Origin: Ktedonobacteraceae bacterium
GTDB taxonomy: Bacteria; Chloroflexota; Ktedonobacteria; Ktedonobacterales; Ktedonobacteraceae
Direction of reading: 5' to 3'
DNA: 64,000 bases
Assembly (NCBI GenBank): GCA_035653615.1
Contig: DASRBN010000030.1
Location: 62,001-126,000, forward strand
Of the stretch, positions 41,336 through 50,084 are shown in pieces. Each line of letters begins with the position of its first letter. The stretch's first letter is position 1. The position numbers and the translations under genes were made by a program. Under the pieces are notes generated by a model. It was given only the letters and a program-made list of their open reading frames with translations. It had not been told where the DNA came from and ran no database searches.

Positions 41336-42421
41336 CTACGCCTGGAGCGCATAGACGTTATCATCATTCGAGCCAATATAGACTGTCCCGTTCACTACTG
41401 CTGGTGAGGATTCAACAGGACCGCCCGTCTTGAAAGCCCACTTCTTTTTGCCGGTCTTCACCTTAATGTCATAGACCTTGTGATCTTCTGAGCCAACATA
41501 GATGCTGCCGTTGACCACTGCCGGTTTGGCGATCACAATACCCCCTGTCGCAAAAGCCCGAATTTCGGTTCCAGCAATGGCATCAATAGAGTAGATTTTG
41601 TGGTCATTCGAGCCGATATAGACCGCATTATTGACTATAGCAGGTGAAGATTGAACAGACCCACCTGTTTTGAAAGCCCAGGTTTCGGCACCGCTGGCTT
41701 CATTGATGGCGTAGACGTTGTCATCATTTGAGCCAATATAAACGATACCGTTGGCTACTGCCGGGGAAGATACAACAGGTCCACCCGTTGCGAAAGTCCA
41801 CACCTGTGTGCCTGTAGCAGCATCGAGAGCATAGACGTTGTCATCACCTGAGCCGACAAAGAGCAGGCCGTTATCCACAGTAGGGGAAGATACCACATAT
41901 GAACCTGTCTTGTAGCTCCATATTTCAGTTCCAGTCGAGGCGTCTAGCGCGTAAATATTATGATCGTCTGAGCCGATATAAACGACGCCGTTGACGACTG
42001 TTGGAGAGGAGCCAATAATTGAGCCGGTCGGGAACGTCCAAATTACGGTTCCGCTTGTGGCGTCCAGCGCATACACATTGTGATCATATGAGCCAATATA
42101 GACGACGCCGTTGACGACTGCCGGAGAAGATTGATAAATTGGGCCACCCGTCTTGAAGGCCCAGATCTGTGCGCCGGTAGCAGCATCCAGCGCGTAAACA
42201 TTATCGTCTGCTGACCCGACATACACAACGCCATTGACTACTGCAGGTGAGGAGGATACATAGTTACCTGTCTTGAAAGACCACTGCTCCGCTCCGCTTT
42301 TTGTTGGCATGGCCAGGGCCAATGGACTTCCTAATCCGAGCAGGCCCAGCAGCACACATACTGACAGAATAGCCACCTGAACACTGCGAACGACTCTAGC
42401 TTTTGCTGGCACTATCATCAT
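41336..42421 (-). CDS. Secreted or membrane-anchored PQQ-like eight-bladed beta-propeller
   Basis: ATG 42421 follows GAAAGGA and gives a 361-residue protein with a signal peptide (basic start, then VQVAILSVCVLLGLLGLGSPLALAM). Eight repeats of about 40 residues follow the pattern W-x-F-x-T-G-G...SSPAVVNGVVYIGS-DDNVYALDA-x-T-G. The repeats are very alike at protein and DNA level, so they expanded recently or are homogenised. Such propellers bind partners in the manner of BamB or act as quinoprotein dehydrogenases. No catalytic residues for PQQ are obvious. Confidence 0.85.
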   Translation of the reverse strand: MMIVPAKARVVRSVQVAILSVCVLLGLLGLGSPLALAMPTKSGAEQWSFKTGNYVSSSPAVVNGVVYVGSADDNVYALDAATGAQIWAFKTGGPIYQSSPAVVNGVVYIGSYDHNVYALDATSGTVIWTFPTGSIIGSSPTVVNGVVYIGSDDHNIYALDASTGTEIWSYKTGSYVVSSPTVDNGLLFVGSGDDNVYALDAATGTQVWTFATGGPVVSSPAVANGIVYIGSNDDNVYAINEASGAETWAFKTGGSVQSSPAIVNNAVYIGSNDHKIYSIDAIAGTEIRAFATGGIVIAKPAVVNGSIYVGSEDHKVYDIKVKTGKKKWAFKTGGPVESSPAVVNGTVYIGSNDDNVYALQA

Positions 42422-42586
42422 TTTGTTTCCTTTCTCTACATCTCTTTCGCTCCCCCACGAAAGAATCGCATCAAGCAAAAGAGAAAGTTACTGCGGGTGT
42501 AAGCATCTCTGCGAAAACGATCGGGATACGGAGAAGTACAATTTTAGTAATCCCCCTAGAGAGAATAGTTGATGAGATATCATTTG

Positions 42587-42922
42587 TCAATAATTTAAAT
42601 ATTCCGTAGGATATTTGTTTTGACGATGAAAATGTACGCAAATCCGGCATGTCAGATGTTTCTGGTTGCCTTTTGAGGTCTGTACCAGCAGGGCGCGTTG
42701 TCCAATGGCAAACTTCGGCTCCGTCCCGATGCCGAGCAGCCCCGGTTCGTGTTCTTTAAAGATGTTATGGAATCCAGCGGCGCGCAACTGTGCCATAGTT
42801 GTCCATTGCTGCCCATCGTGTCCAATGTACTGGCGCTCGTCCTGGCAGATAGGGCATCCTGATGGGGGCGCCTGGCTTTGTGGAAACTGCGTTCCGCATG
42901 TCTGGCAAATCCAATGTTCCAT
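42587..42922 (-). pseudogene. Truncated MBL-fold hydrolase: zinc-ribbon N-terminus only
   Basis: From ATG 42922 (ribosome site GAGAGGA) the 111 residues begin with a rubredoxin-like zinc ribbon (WICQTCGTQFPQSQAPPSGCPICQDERQYIGHDGQQWTT) and FKEHEPGLLGIGTEPKFAIGQRALLVQT. That is the start of a known group of metallo-beta-lactamase-fold hydrolases. After QTSKGN the usual continuation into the MBL domain is lost and about 25 unrelated residues precede the stop. No MBL segment follows. It is most likely a decayed gene, though a free zinc-ribbon protein is possible. Confidence 0.6.
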
Positions 42923-43269
42923 GGATGTGTTCCTCTCTATGAAAAACCTTCTCGTAGAACCATTAAAGAGTATACCATGCTCTTGCGGATTGCTGCCGAA
43001 AAGCACATGGAGCGGCCTCACTCTAAACTGTTACGGTAATATCAAAAGCAGATGAAACTCAGTTGAGCTGAAAAAATAGAGTTTCCGTCAACTGAAAAAA
43101 GCTGGTGAAAGGCTCACGGCGGTGATATTGCTCCGATTGCATGCGTAGTATAAAACGATGTAGTTATCTGATCAGCGCAGATTGGCGTTTTTTTCTCTTG
43201 CCCCCAACGTATGAGTATGCTACACTGAACACAAGGTAGCAGTGTATTGCTCCTGGAAGGAGTCGTTGC
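42923..43269. other. Gene-free interval before the LevR-like gene
   Basis: No coding region is supported here. An inverted pair CAGTTGA (43060-43066) and TCAACTG (43088-43094) separated by 21 nt, each followed by GCTGAAAAAA- or AAAAAAGCTG-like sequence, is the only structure noticed. The LevR promoter is probably in the last 60 nt, where TATGCT lies about 50 nt before the start. Confidence 0.3.
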
Positions 43270-46200
43270 GTGCTCCGCAAAGATCGTGTATACGAGGCAT
43301 TGCGATCCTTGTGCGCACAGCGACCGGCACAAAGTAGTGTTTTGCGTCGTCATACAGGCTTCAGCGCGGAAGAAGTAGCCCAGCAAGCTCATGTAGATCG
43401 TACAAATGCCAGCCGTGACCTCAATTTGCTGGTGCAAGAAGGGATGGTCGAGCGTATCCCCGGTCGTCCCGTGCTGTTCACGGTCAAGACGCCTTTTGCC
43501 GGTTTCGAGCCAGGCGGGCACAATGGAAATAGTGAGAATGGCATCAGGCGTGGCACACAATTAGAACTTCCTGATGAATATGCTCCCACCCCGGTTTCAG
43601 ACGAAAGCTACAACTCCTCGCGTTTCGTTGGCATTTCGCCACTGAAAGTCACACATGAGCCTGGGAAACCTCCTGCTATCGCGGCCTCGGTTCAGACGGG
43701 GGCCGTGGTTACCAGCTTCGATACATTGATTGGCGCCGCGGGAGGGTTGAAGGTTGCGGTACAGCAGGCGAAGGCCGCGATGCTCTATCCTCCGCGAGGT
43801 TTGCATACCCTGCTGTGCGGTCCAAGTGGTGTTGGCAAAACGACCTTTGCCCGTCTGATGCATTCCTTCGCGCTTGAGCTCAAAGCGCTGCCTCCCGATG
43901 CTCCGTTCATCAGCTTCAATTGTGCCGACTATGCTGGTAATTCACAATTGCTGATGGCGCACCTTTTCGGCGTTATGCGTGGGGCCTATACCGGCGCCGA
44001 CCGTGACCGCGAAGGACTGGTCGAGCAGGCGCATAGGGGCATCCTTTTCCTCGATGAGGTACATCGCCTGCCGCCCGAAGGCCAGGAGATGCTGTTTTAC
44101 CTGATGGATCGCGAGCGCTTCCGGCGCCTGGGAGATGTGCGTGAACGCCAATCCTCACTGCTATTGCTGGCCGCGACGACAGAAGACCCCGCGACAGCGC
44201 TGCTGCCGACATTCCGGCGGCGCATTCCCATGACCATCAACCTGCCCGGCCTGCACGAGCGCACCATGATGGAACGCTACGAGTTGATTCGGGCTTTCTT
44301 TACAACTGAATGCAGCAGCATTGGAACGAACATCCATGTCGAACCGCAGGTGTTAAGGGCGCTGCTGCTTTATGAGTGTCCCGGCAATATTGGTCAGCTG
44401 CGCACCGATGTGCAGCTCACATGCGCCAGGGCTTACCTGGAGTATCGCACCCAAAACCTACCCGAATTGAATATACATCTAGGCGTCTTGCCAGACCATG
44501 TACGGCGTGGCCTGCTGCGCACGGCTGAACTGCAGCGCGGCCTTGAATCGGTCCTGCACCTGTTAGAGGCTACGCATATCTTTACGCCGACGGGCCTGAG
44601 CCTTGATAGCCTGCCCGAATCGGCTTCCGACCTGTATGATACCATCAGCGCGGACCTCAACCGCTTAAGGAACAGCGGACTACTGGAAAGCGAAATTAAC
44701 CGGCTGTTACATCTCGATATTCAGCACTACTTCCAGCGTTTTGCCCATGAAGTTACGAAGGAATGGCAGGATGCGGCTGCCAATTTGATTGATGAGCGTA
44801 TCGCGTTAATCAGTCGTCGCATCGTACAGTTCGCGGAAGAGCAACTGGCGCGCACCTTTCCAGAAAAGCTGGCCCTGGTGCTGGCAATGCACCTGACCAG
44901 TACGCTGGAACATATGGCGAACGGGCGACAAATTGCGGGATTATCGATTCAGTCCGTGCGTCGCACCTATCCAATCGAGTACGAGGTTGCTCGCGCGGCC
45001 CTGTTACAATTTCGTTCCTCGCTCGGAGTATCCCTACCAGAAAGCGAAACAGATGTGCTGGCCGTGCTGCTGGCGAATGCCGATGCGTTATTGAGCAGCG
45101 GGCAAGCAACAGTGGGTATCGTGGTGGCGGCCCATGGTCACGGCATCGCCGCGGGCCTGGCGGAACTGGCGAATACCCTGGTTGGTGTGAGCCTGGTACG
45201 CTGGGTAGAACTGACGCTGGAGCAGTCGCCGGATGAATTGCTGAGCCAGGTTGTACATTGGGTGCGGGTTGCCGATCAGGGTGGTGGAGTCCTGCTGCTG
45301 GTTGATTTTAGCTCATTGTTGTCCCTGGGCGAACTGGTAACAAGGCAGACAGGCGTCCAGGTTCGTACTATCGCTAATGTTTCCGCTCCACTGGTAGTTG
45401 AGGCAGTGCGCCGCGCGCAGCGTTCCGGCCATCTGACGCTCGATGAACTGGCGTCGAGTCTCACGCTGCCGCGCTCCATCAATAGCACTGGCGGCAATGA
45501 ATCATCGATTGCTAGAAGGCAGGAATCGGCTCCTCTGAGAGAGCTATCTTATCAAAATGGATCGGGAGATGCTCGCTTTATCCAGGATAAGACGCCGCGC
45601 GTCATTCTCTCGGTGTGTCTGACAGGCTTCGGTAGCGCAACCAAGATAGCGGAATTGATAGAAGAGCGCCTGCCAGGACTGCGAGAACAGGGGGTAGAGG
45701 TTATCTGTATGGACATCAGTCTTTCAAGTAAGACGGAGACGGATGTGCAGCGCCTGGTGGGAGATCGTAGCGTTGTCGCGGTTGTGGGGACGATCAATCC
45801 GCACCTGGAAAGTTATCCTTATATCGCCCTGACTGATTTCCTTTTTGGGGATGGGGTTGCCCGGCTGCGGACGCTGCTCGGTGATACATTGATTGATCCT
45901 GCCCTCATCCAGCCGCCAGAGGAAAAGGTAAATGGCTATACCACTACGACAGCACACGATTCTGGCGTGATCGGAAGCACGCCCGCGTTTACGCAGCGCA
46001 GCGACTTATTGCGTGAGATCTCATTTACGCTCAGCCAGCAACTCCTATTTCTCAATCCTGTCAAAGCGATGCCACTGATCGAGCGCATGATCGAACTGAT
46101 CGAGGTCGAGGTGGGTGAAACATTCGATATCGATGTGCTCGCGGGATTGATACTGCACCTGGCGTGTATCCTGGAACGTGGAACCCAGCTACAGGGAATG

Positions 46201-46380
46201 CTGGTCAGCGAGACGGTTCGTATCCAGGTGGAACAGCAGTTTGCGCGCGAATTGAGTATCTGCCGCCGCGCTCTACAGATTCTGAGCGCGCAGATAGCGC
46301 GTCCTTTGCCTGATGAAGAGGCGTATAATATTGTTGGGATTCTCAGGCAGGTAGATATCTTCAGCATCAATCCGGTGTAG
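43270..46380 (+). CDS. LevR-like sigma-54-dependent activator with PRD and PTS-like domains
   Basis: The 1036-residue protein (GTG start 43270, ribosome site GGAAGGAG) has an N-terminal HTH (about 1-75), a sigma-54-type AAA+ domain (Walker A GPSGVGKT 184-191, sigma-54 contact loop GAYTGA 238-243, ILFLDEVHRLPPEGQ), a first PRD-like region (LVLAMHLTSTLEHMANGR), an EIIA-Man-like domain (IVVAAHGHGIAAGLAEL), an EIIB-Gat-like domain (VCLTGFGSATKIAELIEERL) and a final PRD (LAGLILHLACILERGTQLQGM). This is the LevR layout. PTS phosphorylation of its histidines should tune activation. Targets are probably the two -24/-12 promoters at 46512 and 52442. Confidence 0.93.
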   Translation: MLRKDRVYEALRSLCAQRPAQSSVLRRHTGFSAEEVAQQAHVDRTNASRDLNLLVQEGMVERIPGRPVLFTVKTPFAGFEPGGHNGNSENGIRRGTQLELPDEYAPTPVSDESYNSSRFVGISPLKVTHEPGKPPAIAASVQTGAVVTSFDTLIGAAGGLKVAVQQAKAAMLYPPRGLHTLLCGPSGVGKTTFARLMHSFALELKALPPDAPFISFNCADYAGNSQLLMAHLFGVMRGAYTGADRDREGLVEQAHRGILFLDEVHRLPPEGQEMLFYLMDRERFRRLGDVRERQSSLLLLAATTEDPATALLPTFRRRIPMTINLPGLHERTMMERYELIRAFFTTECSSIGTNIHVEPQVLRALLLYECPGNIGQLRTDVQLTCARAYLEYRTQNLPELNIHLGVLPDHVRRGLLRTAELQRGLESVLHLLEATHIFTPTGLSLDSLPESASDLYDTISADLNRLRNSGLLESEINRLLHLDIQHYFQRFAHEVTKEWQDAAANLIDERIALISRRIVQFAEEQLARTFPEKLALVLAMHLTSTLEHMANGRQIAGLSIQSVRRTYPIEYEVARAALLQFRSSLGVSLPESETDVLAVLLANADALLSSGQATVGIVVAAHGHGIAAGLAELANTLVGVSLVRWVELTLEQSPDELLSQVVHWVRVADQGGGVLLLVDFSSLLSLGELVTRQTGVQVRTIANVSAPLVVEAVRRAQRSGHLTLDELASSLTLPRSINSTGGNESSIARRQESAPLRELSYQNGSGDARFIQDKTPRVILSVCLTGFGSATKIAELIEERLPGLREQGVEVICMDISLSSKTETDVQRLVGDRSVVAVVGTINPHLESYPYIALTDFLFGDGVARLRTLLGDTLIDPALIQPPEEKVNGYTTTTAHDSGVIGSTPAFTQRSDLLREISFTLSQQLLFLNPVKAMPLIERMIELIEVEVGETFDIDVLAGLILHLACILERGTQLQGMLVSETVRIQVEQQFARELSICRRALQILSAQIARPLPDEEAYNIVGILRQVDIFSINPV

Positions 46381-46486
46381 GGTGCTTACCGATTTTGGTA
46401 GTGAAAATTCATGATCAGCTCCACGTTCATTGCCGGAGTAGTTTGTCAAACTGTATGATAGCATTCCTGCTCGGTTTTCCTCAAAG

Positions 46487-46527
46487 TGTGCTATGTGTGT
46501 AGCACAGATTTTGGCATGATTATTGCA
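46487..46527 (+). promoter_or_regulatory. Sigma-54 promoter of the PTS genes with adjacent dyad
   Basis: TGGCATGATTATTGCA (46512-46527) fits the -24/-12 consensus TGGCAY-R-N4-TTGCW exactly. Six nt upstream is GTGTGTAGCAC (46495-46505), part of a dyad TGTGCTA-N6-TAGCACA (46487-46506). The same 16-mer with the same 6-nt spacing to GTGTGTAACAC occurs at 52425-52457. Transcription should begin near 46538, about 100 nt before EIIB. Confidence 0.85.
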
Positions 46528-46636
46528 ATGTATATAAGTGTACCCAGATGGTTTCGAAAATCGGTTTTATGGAAGGCTGCATAGCACAACTTCCAGGCGG
46601 GAACGTGATATTCGGAACCCGTGAGGGGGAGTTGTC

Positions 46637-46969
46637 ATGATACGGGTTTTGATTGTATGCAGCTGGGGAATGTCCACCAGCTTACTGGTGGAGAGCATGC
46701 TTGCGGCAGCCGTGGCGCGAAAGTACGAATTGACAGTTGAGGCGTTGAGCGCTGGTGAGTACGCGGCGAAAGTGGAAGAATGTGATGTTGTGTTGATCGC
46801 GCCACAGATTCGACATTTGCGCAAAGGTATCGAGAAGCTGGCGCAATCGGTAGGCAAGCCGGTGGCGATGATTGAGCCTTTTCATTATGCGACGATGAAT
46901 GGGCAGGCAGTGCTTGAACAGGTACTGCACCTGCTGGCGAGTAAGCAGGAAGGAAAGCAGGAAGCATGA
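46637..46969 (+). CDS. PTS system EIIB component, lactose/cellobiose type
   Basis: The 110-residue protein begins MIRVLIVCSWGMSTSLLVESM, with phospho-accepting Cys8 in the C-x-x-G-M-S-T-S loop typical of Lac-family EIIB. ATG 46637 lies 7 nt after GAGGGGGAG. It receives phosphate from EIIA and gives it to the sugar during transport by the EIIC encoded next, with which it overlaps by 4 nt. No EIIA gene is present in the window. Confidence 0.93.
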   Translation: MIRVLIVCSWGMSTSLLVESMLAAAVARKYELTVEALSAGEYAAKVEECDVVLIAPQIRHLRKGIEKLAQSVGKPVAMIEPFHYATMNGQAVLEQVLHLLASKQEGKQEA

Positions 46970-48300
46970 GCATGATGATTGAGCGTGGCAGCGACTGGGT
47001 CGAACGCTACCTGGTTCCGCCGCTTGGCGCACTGGCAAGTAACGTTTACTTGCAGGCCGTGCGCGACGCTTTCATTATTTTTACGCTGCCCTTGATACTC
47101 GCCGGTAGCCTGTTCCTTATAATAGCGAATCCACCGATCCAGGCGCTGGCTAACCTGATCGCGCCCTACCAGAGCCAGGTACTCGTACCATTTCAGCTTT
47201 CATTCGGGCTGATGGCATTGTTCCTATCCTTTGGCGTCGCATATAGCCTGGCACAGTACCGTCGTACTGAGCCGGTGCAACCTGGTGTGCTGGCAATGGT
47301 CTTGTTCCTGGTGGCAAGCATGCCGGTACGCGACTTGACAACACTCAGTCTGGGCGACATTCTGCCGTACCTGGGTGGCGAGGGATTGCTGGTTGGTATA
47401 TTAGTCGGCATTTTGACGACCGAGGTGGTACGGCGCTTCCGTGGGTCGCGCTTTACGATCCGCTTGCCGAAAAGCGTACCGCCCAACGTCACACGCGCAT
47501 TCGAGGCCCTGGTGCCGGCTGTGCTATTGCTGACGTTTATCTGGGCGCTAGAGTGGTTTGTCAGCTCGCATACTTTTGTAGGAACGGATGGGCATCTTCA
47601 TCAACTGACGATTCCGATCCTGCTCGAGCGCATATTTCAGCCACTGATACTGGTTCAGGATAGCTATCCGGCGGCCTTAATAGAGATTGTCTTGATGATG
47701 TTGCTGTGGTCGGTAGGCATTCACGGCATGAATGTAGTAACGGCCATAGCGTTGCCATTCTGGCTGGCGACGTTGACGAATAACGCGGTAAATCATGGAC
47801 ATGGGATTGTGACCGAGCCATTCTTCCATATATTTGCGCACTTAGGAGGTTCGGGCGCGACCTGGCCGCTGGTCGTTTATATGCTGCGCTCGCGTTCGGC
47901 CCAATTGCGCACTGTGGGCAAAGTCGCGCTGGGGCCGGCGATTTTCAATATCAATGAACCGGTGACATTTGGTGTGCCCATGGCGCTCAACCCGATCATG
48001 ATGATACCATTTGTATTTGTGCCGGTAATCATTGTCACTATTAACTATTTCGTGTTTACTGTCGGGCTGGTGCATGTGCCGGTGGTGTTGCAACCCTTTA
48101 CCGTTCCCATCGGACTCAGCGGGTTCGTAGCGACTGGAGGCGACATTAGAGGAAGCCTGCTCCAGTTCTTCGATCTTGCTGTCTCCGCTCTTCTATATTA
48201 TCCGTTTTTCAAGGCCTGGGAGCGTGTGCTTGTAGCACGTGAGGAGGCTGCCAGCCAGCCGGAGGAAAGTGCAAAACCTGCTCCGGTCGGAGTTGGCTAG
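46966..48300 (+). CDS. PTS system EIIC permease, lactose/cellobiose type
   Basis: The 444-residue protein has about ten membrane helices and EIIC-Lac/Cel signatures: YLQAVRDAFIIFTLPLILAGSLFLIIANPP, LLWSVGIHGMNVV, and FNINEPVTFGVPMALNPIMMIPFV, the conserved N-x-N-E-P sugar-binding segment. It moves an oligosaccharide or beta-glucoside across the membrane while EIIB phosphorylates it. It is coupled to EIIB by an ATGA overlap. The actual sugar is unknown; the regulon context suggests glucan breakdown products. Confidence 0.94.
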   Translation: MSMMIERGSDWVERYLVPPLGALASNVYLQAVRDAFIIFTLPLILAGSLFLIIANPPIQALANLIAPYQSQVLVPFQLSFGLMALFLSFGVAYSLAQYRRTEPVQPGVLAMVLFLVASMPVRDLTTLSLGDILPYLGGEGLLVGILVGILTTEVVRRFRGSRFTIRLPKSVPPNVTRAFEALVPAVLLLTFIWALEWFVSSHTFVGTDGHLHQLTIPILLERIFQPLILVQDSYPAALIEIVLMMLLWSVGIHGMNVVTAIALPFWLATLTNNAVNHGHGIVTEPFFHIFAHLGGSGATWPLVVYMLRSRSAQLRTVGKVALGPAIFNINEPVTFGVPMALNPIMMIPFVFVPVIIVTINYFVFTVGLVHVPVVLQPFTVPIGLSGFVATGGDIRGSLLQFFDLAVSALLYYPFFKAWERVLVAREEAASQPEESAKPAPVGVG

Positions 48301-48361
48301 CTTCTTTAAGATTACCCGGAGTCAGAAAGGAGGCTTTATTCACACGATTATTGCGAAAGGA

Positions 48362-48411
48362 GACCTGGTTTCCGGTCAACTATTGTGTTGTATCATGACC
48401 ATTCCGGTCAT
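48362..48411. promoter_or_regulatory. Two GACC-N-GGTC dyads upstream of the sugar-binding protein
   Basis: GACC-TGGTTTCC-GGTC (48362-48377) and ATGACC-ATTCC-GGTCAT (48395-48411) share TTCCGGTCA. They lie about 80-130 nt upstream of the start at 48490 and may bind a dimeric repressor of the ABC operon. No LacI-type gene is nearby. Confidence 0.35.
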
Positions 48412-48489
48412 ATCATGTGCATCTTTTGCATGCAGGTTTTCGACGTGGGAGGCCTGCGAAGATGCAGCGAGGAAGGAAAGGACGAGTTT

Positions 48490-49647
48490 ATGATGAACTT
48501 ATTTGGGCGGCGAAATAAAATGTTTGCCGCGCTTGCTGGACTGGTTCTATTCAGCGTTTTGTTCGCGGCCTGCGGCAGCGCCAATAACGGTGGTAGCGGT
48601 AGCGGCAGTGGTAGTGGCAGCACTACCGTAACCAATGGGAAAGGATGCAAGAAGATTGGCGTGCTCTTGCCCGAGACGGCCACCTCGGCTCGCTGGGATA
48701 CCTATGACAGGCCATACCTGATCAACGATATCAAACAACAGCTTCCCGGCGCTTCCGTAGACTATAACAATGCCCAGGGTAGCGCAAGCACCCAGATGAC
48801 GCAGGCGCAGGCTGATCTGACAAAAGGCGATTGCATTCTGGTAGTTGCTCCATCCGATAGTGTCGGAGCGGCTGCGATAGTGTCGGCGGCGAAGGTGAAG
48901 AGCGTACCGGTAATTGCTTACGACCGCCTGATCTATAGCAACGACCTCAACTACTATGTCTCGTTCGACAACGTCAAGGTTGGCGAGCTACAGGGCCAGT
49001 ATATTGCCGATCACTACAAGAGTTATGTGTCTCCGGGCCATAACAACCTCGTGATGATCGATGGCGCGCAGACCGACAACAACGCACTCCTGTTTGCTAA
49101 GGGCGCTCATAATATCCTTGATCCGCTGATTGCCAGTGGCGCACTGAAGAAGGTGTACGAGAAGTACACGCCAAACTGGGACAATCCAACTGCCGAAACC
49201 GAGATGCAGGCTGCGCTGGTACAGACTCAGAACAACATCCAGATCGCATATGTCGCCAATGACGGTATGGCGGGTACGGTTATCGCCGCACTTAAGGCTG
49301 TGAAGCTGAACGGGAAAGTGCTGGTTACCGGTCAGGATGCAACCGTTGCCGGTCTGCAAAACATTCTTGAGGGCAACCAGGCCATGACCGTCTACAAGGC
49401 TATCAACAAAGAGGCCATGGCGACTGCTCAACTCGTGGCTGCGATCAGCAATGGCACCGATACTTCTACCATCGTCAATGGTCAGACGACCATTCCCCAA
49501 ACAGGTGGCGCTAACATTCCGTCTGTGCTTGAGACGCCGGTGGCTGTTGATAAAACCAACATCGCTTCTACAGTTATCGCCGATGGTTTCGTGACCAAAG
49601 ACCAACTCTGCGCGGGTCTGCCTGCCGGAACGGGCGGTATCTGCTAG
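48490..49647 (+). CDS. Xylose-type sugar ABC transporter substrate-binding lipoprotein
   Basis: ATG 48490 follows AGGAAAGGACGAG and gives 385 residues with a lipoprotein signal ending VLFAAC (lipid-attached Cys) and a Gly/Ser linker. The mature part is a periplasmic-binding-protein fold of the XylF/ChvE group: GVLLPETATSARWDTYDRPYL, LVVAPSDSVGAAAIVSAAKVKSVPVIAYDRLI, FDNVKVGELQGQYIADHY, and VTGQDATVAGLQNILEGNQAMTVYK. It captures a monosaccharide outside the membrane for the ATPase (50085) and permease (50919). Confidence 0.93.
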   Translation: MMNLFGRRNKMFAALAGLVLFSVLFAACGSANNGGSGSGSGSGSTTVTNGKGCKKIGVLLPETATSARWDTYDRPYLINDIKQQLPGASVDYNNAQGSASTQMTQAQADLTKGDCILVVAPSDSVGAAAIVSAAKVKSVPVIAYDRLIYSNDLNYYVSFDNVKVGELQGQYIADHYKSYVSPGHNNLVMIDGAQTDNNALLFAKGAHNILDPLIASGALKKVYEKYTPNWDNPTAETEMQAALVQTQNNIQIAYVANDGMAGTVIAALKAVKLNGKVLVTGQDATVAGLQNILEGNQAMTVYKAINKEAMATAQLVAAISNGTDTSTIVNGQTTIPQTGGANIPSVLETPVAVDKTNIASTVIADGFVTKDQLCAGLPAGTGGIC

Positions 49648-49696
49648 CTGGGTATCAGAGTCAGAGGCAGCATGTCTCCATGATATGACTGCCCAT

Positions 49697-49752
49697 CCCT
49701 ATTATGATAGAGGCCAAACAGCGCCCTATCATAGTAGGGCCCCTTTTGAGGC
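49697..49752 (+). terminator. Hairpin after the substrate-binding protein
   Basis: CCCTATTATGATAG (49697-49710) and CTATCATAGTAGGG (49726-49739) are inverted with one mismatch, and CCCCTTTTG follows. It may limit read-through to the ATPase/permease genes so that more binding protein is made, a common arrangement in sugar ABC operons. Confidence 0.6.
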
Positions 49753-49889
49753 TGTTCTATGAATGGAGATACCTCTTTCAAGTATCTGGTTCATGCAAAA
49801 AAACAGGTATTTCGCGGTGATGTGATATACTTTGTTTAACTTGGGCAAGGTTCAATTTTCACGAAAGAGTGCTTGACGGGTTCAACACG

Positions 49890-49998
49890 CCAACCGTGTC
49901 ATTCTGAGCGAAATGAGCCGAAGCACTGAGGAACGAGGGGAAGAATTTATCTCGCCCGGCACCGAGATTCTTCGCTCCGCTCAAAATGACACGGTTGG
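49890..49998. repeat. Palindromic repeat of the ATTCTTCGC/TGAGCG family
   Basis: Arms 49890-49910 and 49978-49998 (CCAACCGTGTCATTCTGAGCG and its complement) are inverted over 21 bp with one mismatch. The loop contains AAGAATTTATCTCG and GAGATTCTTCGC typical of the family. It sits between the binding-protein gene and the ATPase gene, inside what would otherwise be one operon. Confidence 0.8.
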
Positions 49999-50084
49999 CC
50001 GTGTCAAATGCATTTGAATCATGCCATAACATCGTATCTGGCAAAGCGGAATCAAGTTCAACTCTTATTTACAAGGAGGGCCAG

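Noticed and set aside
41336-42421. CRISPR-like periodic repeats
   Set aside because: The about 120-bp periodicity comes from the eight coding repeats of the beta-propeller, not from repeat-spacer units.
48340-48356. Third sigma-54 promoter before the sugar-binding protein gene
   Set aside because: GATTATTGC matches the -12 part of the other two promoters, but the -24 GG is missing (TTCACAC in place of TTGGCAT).
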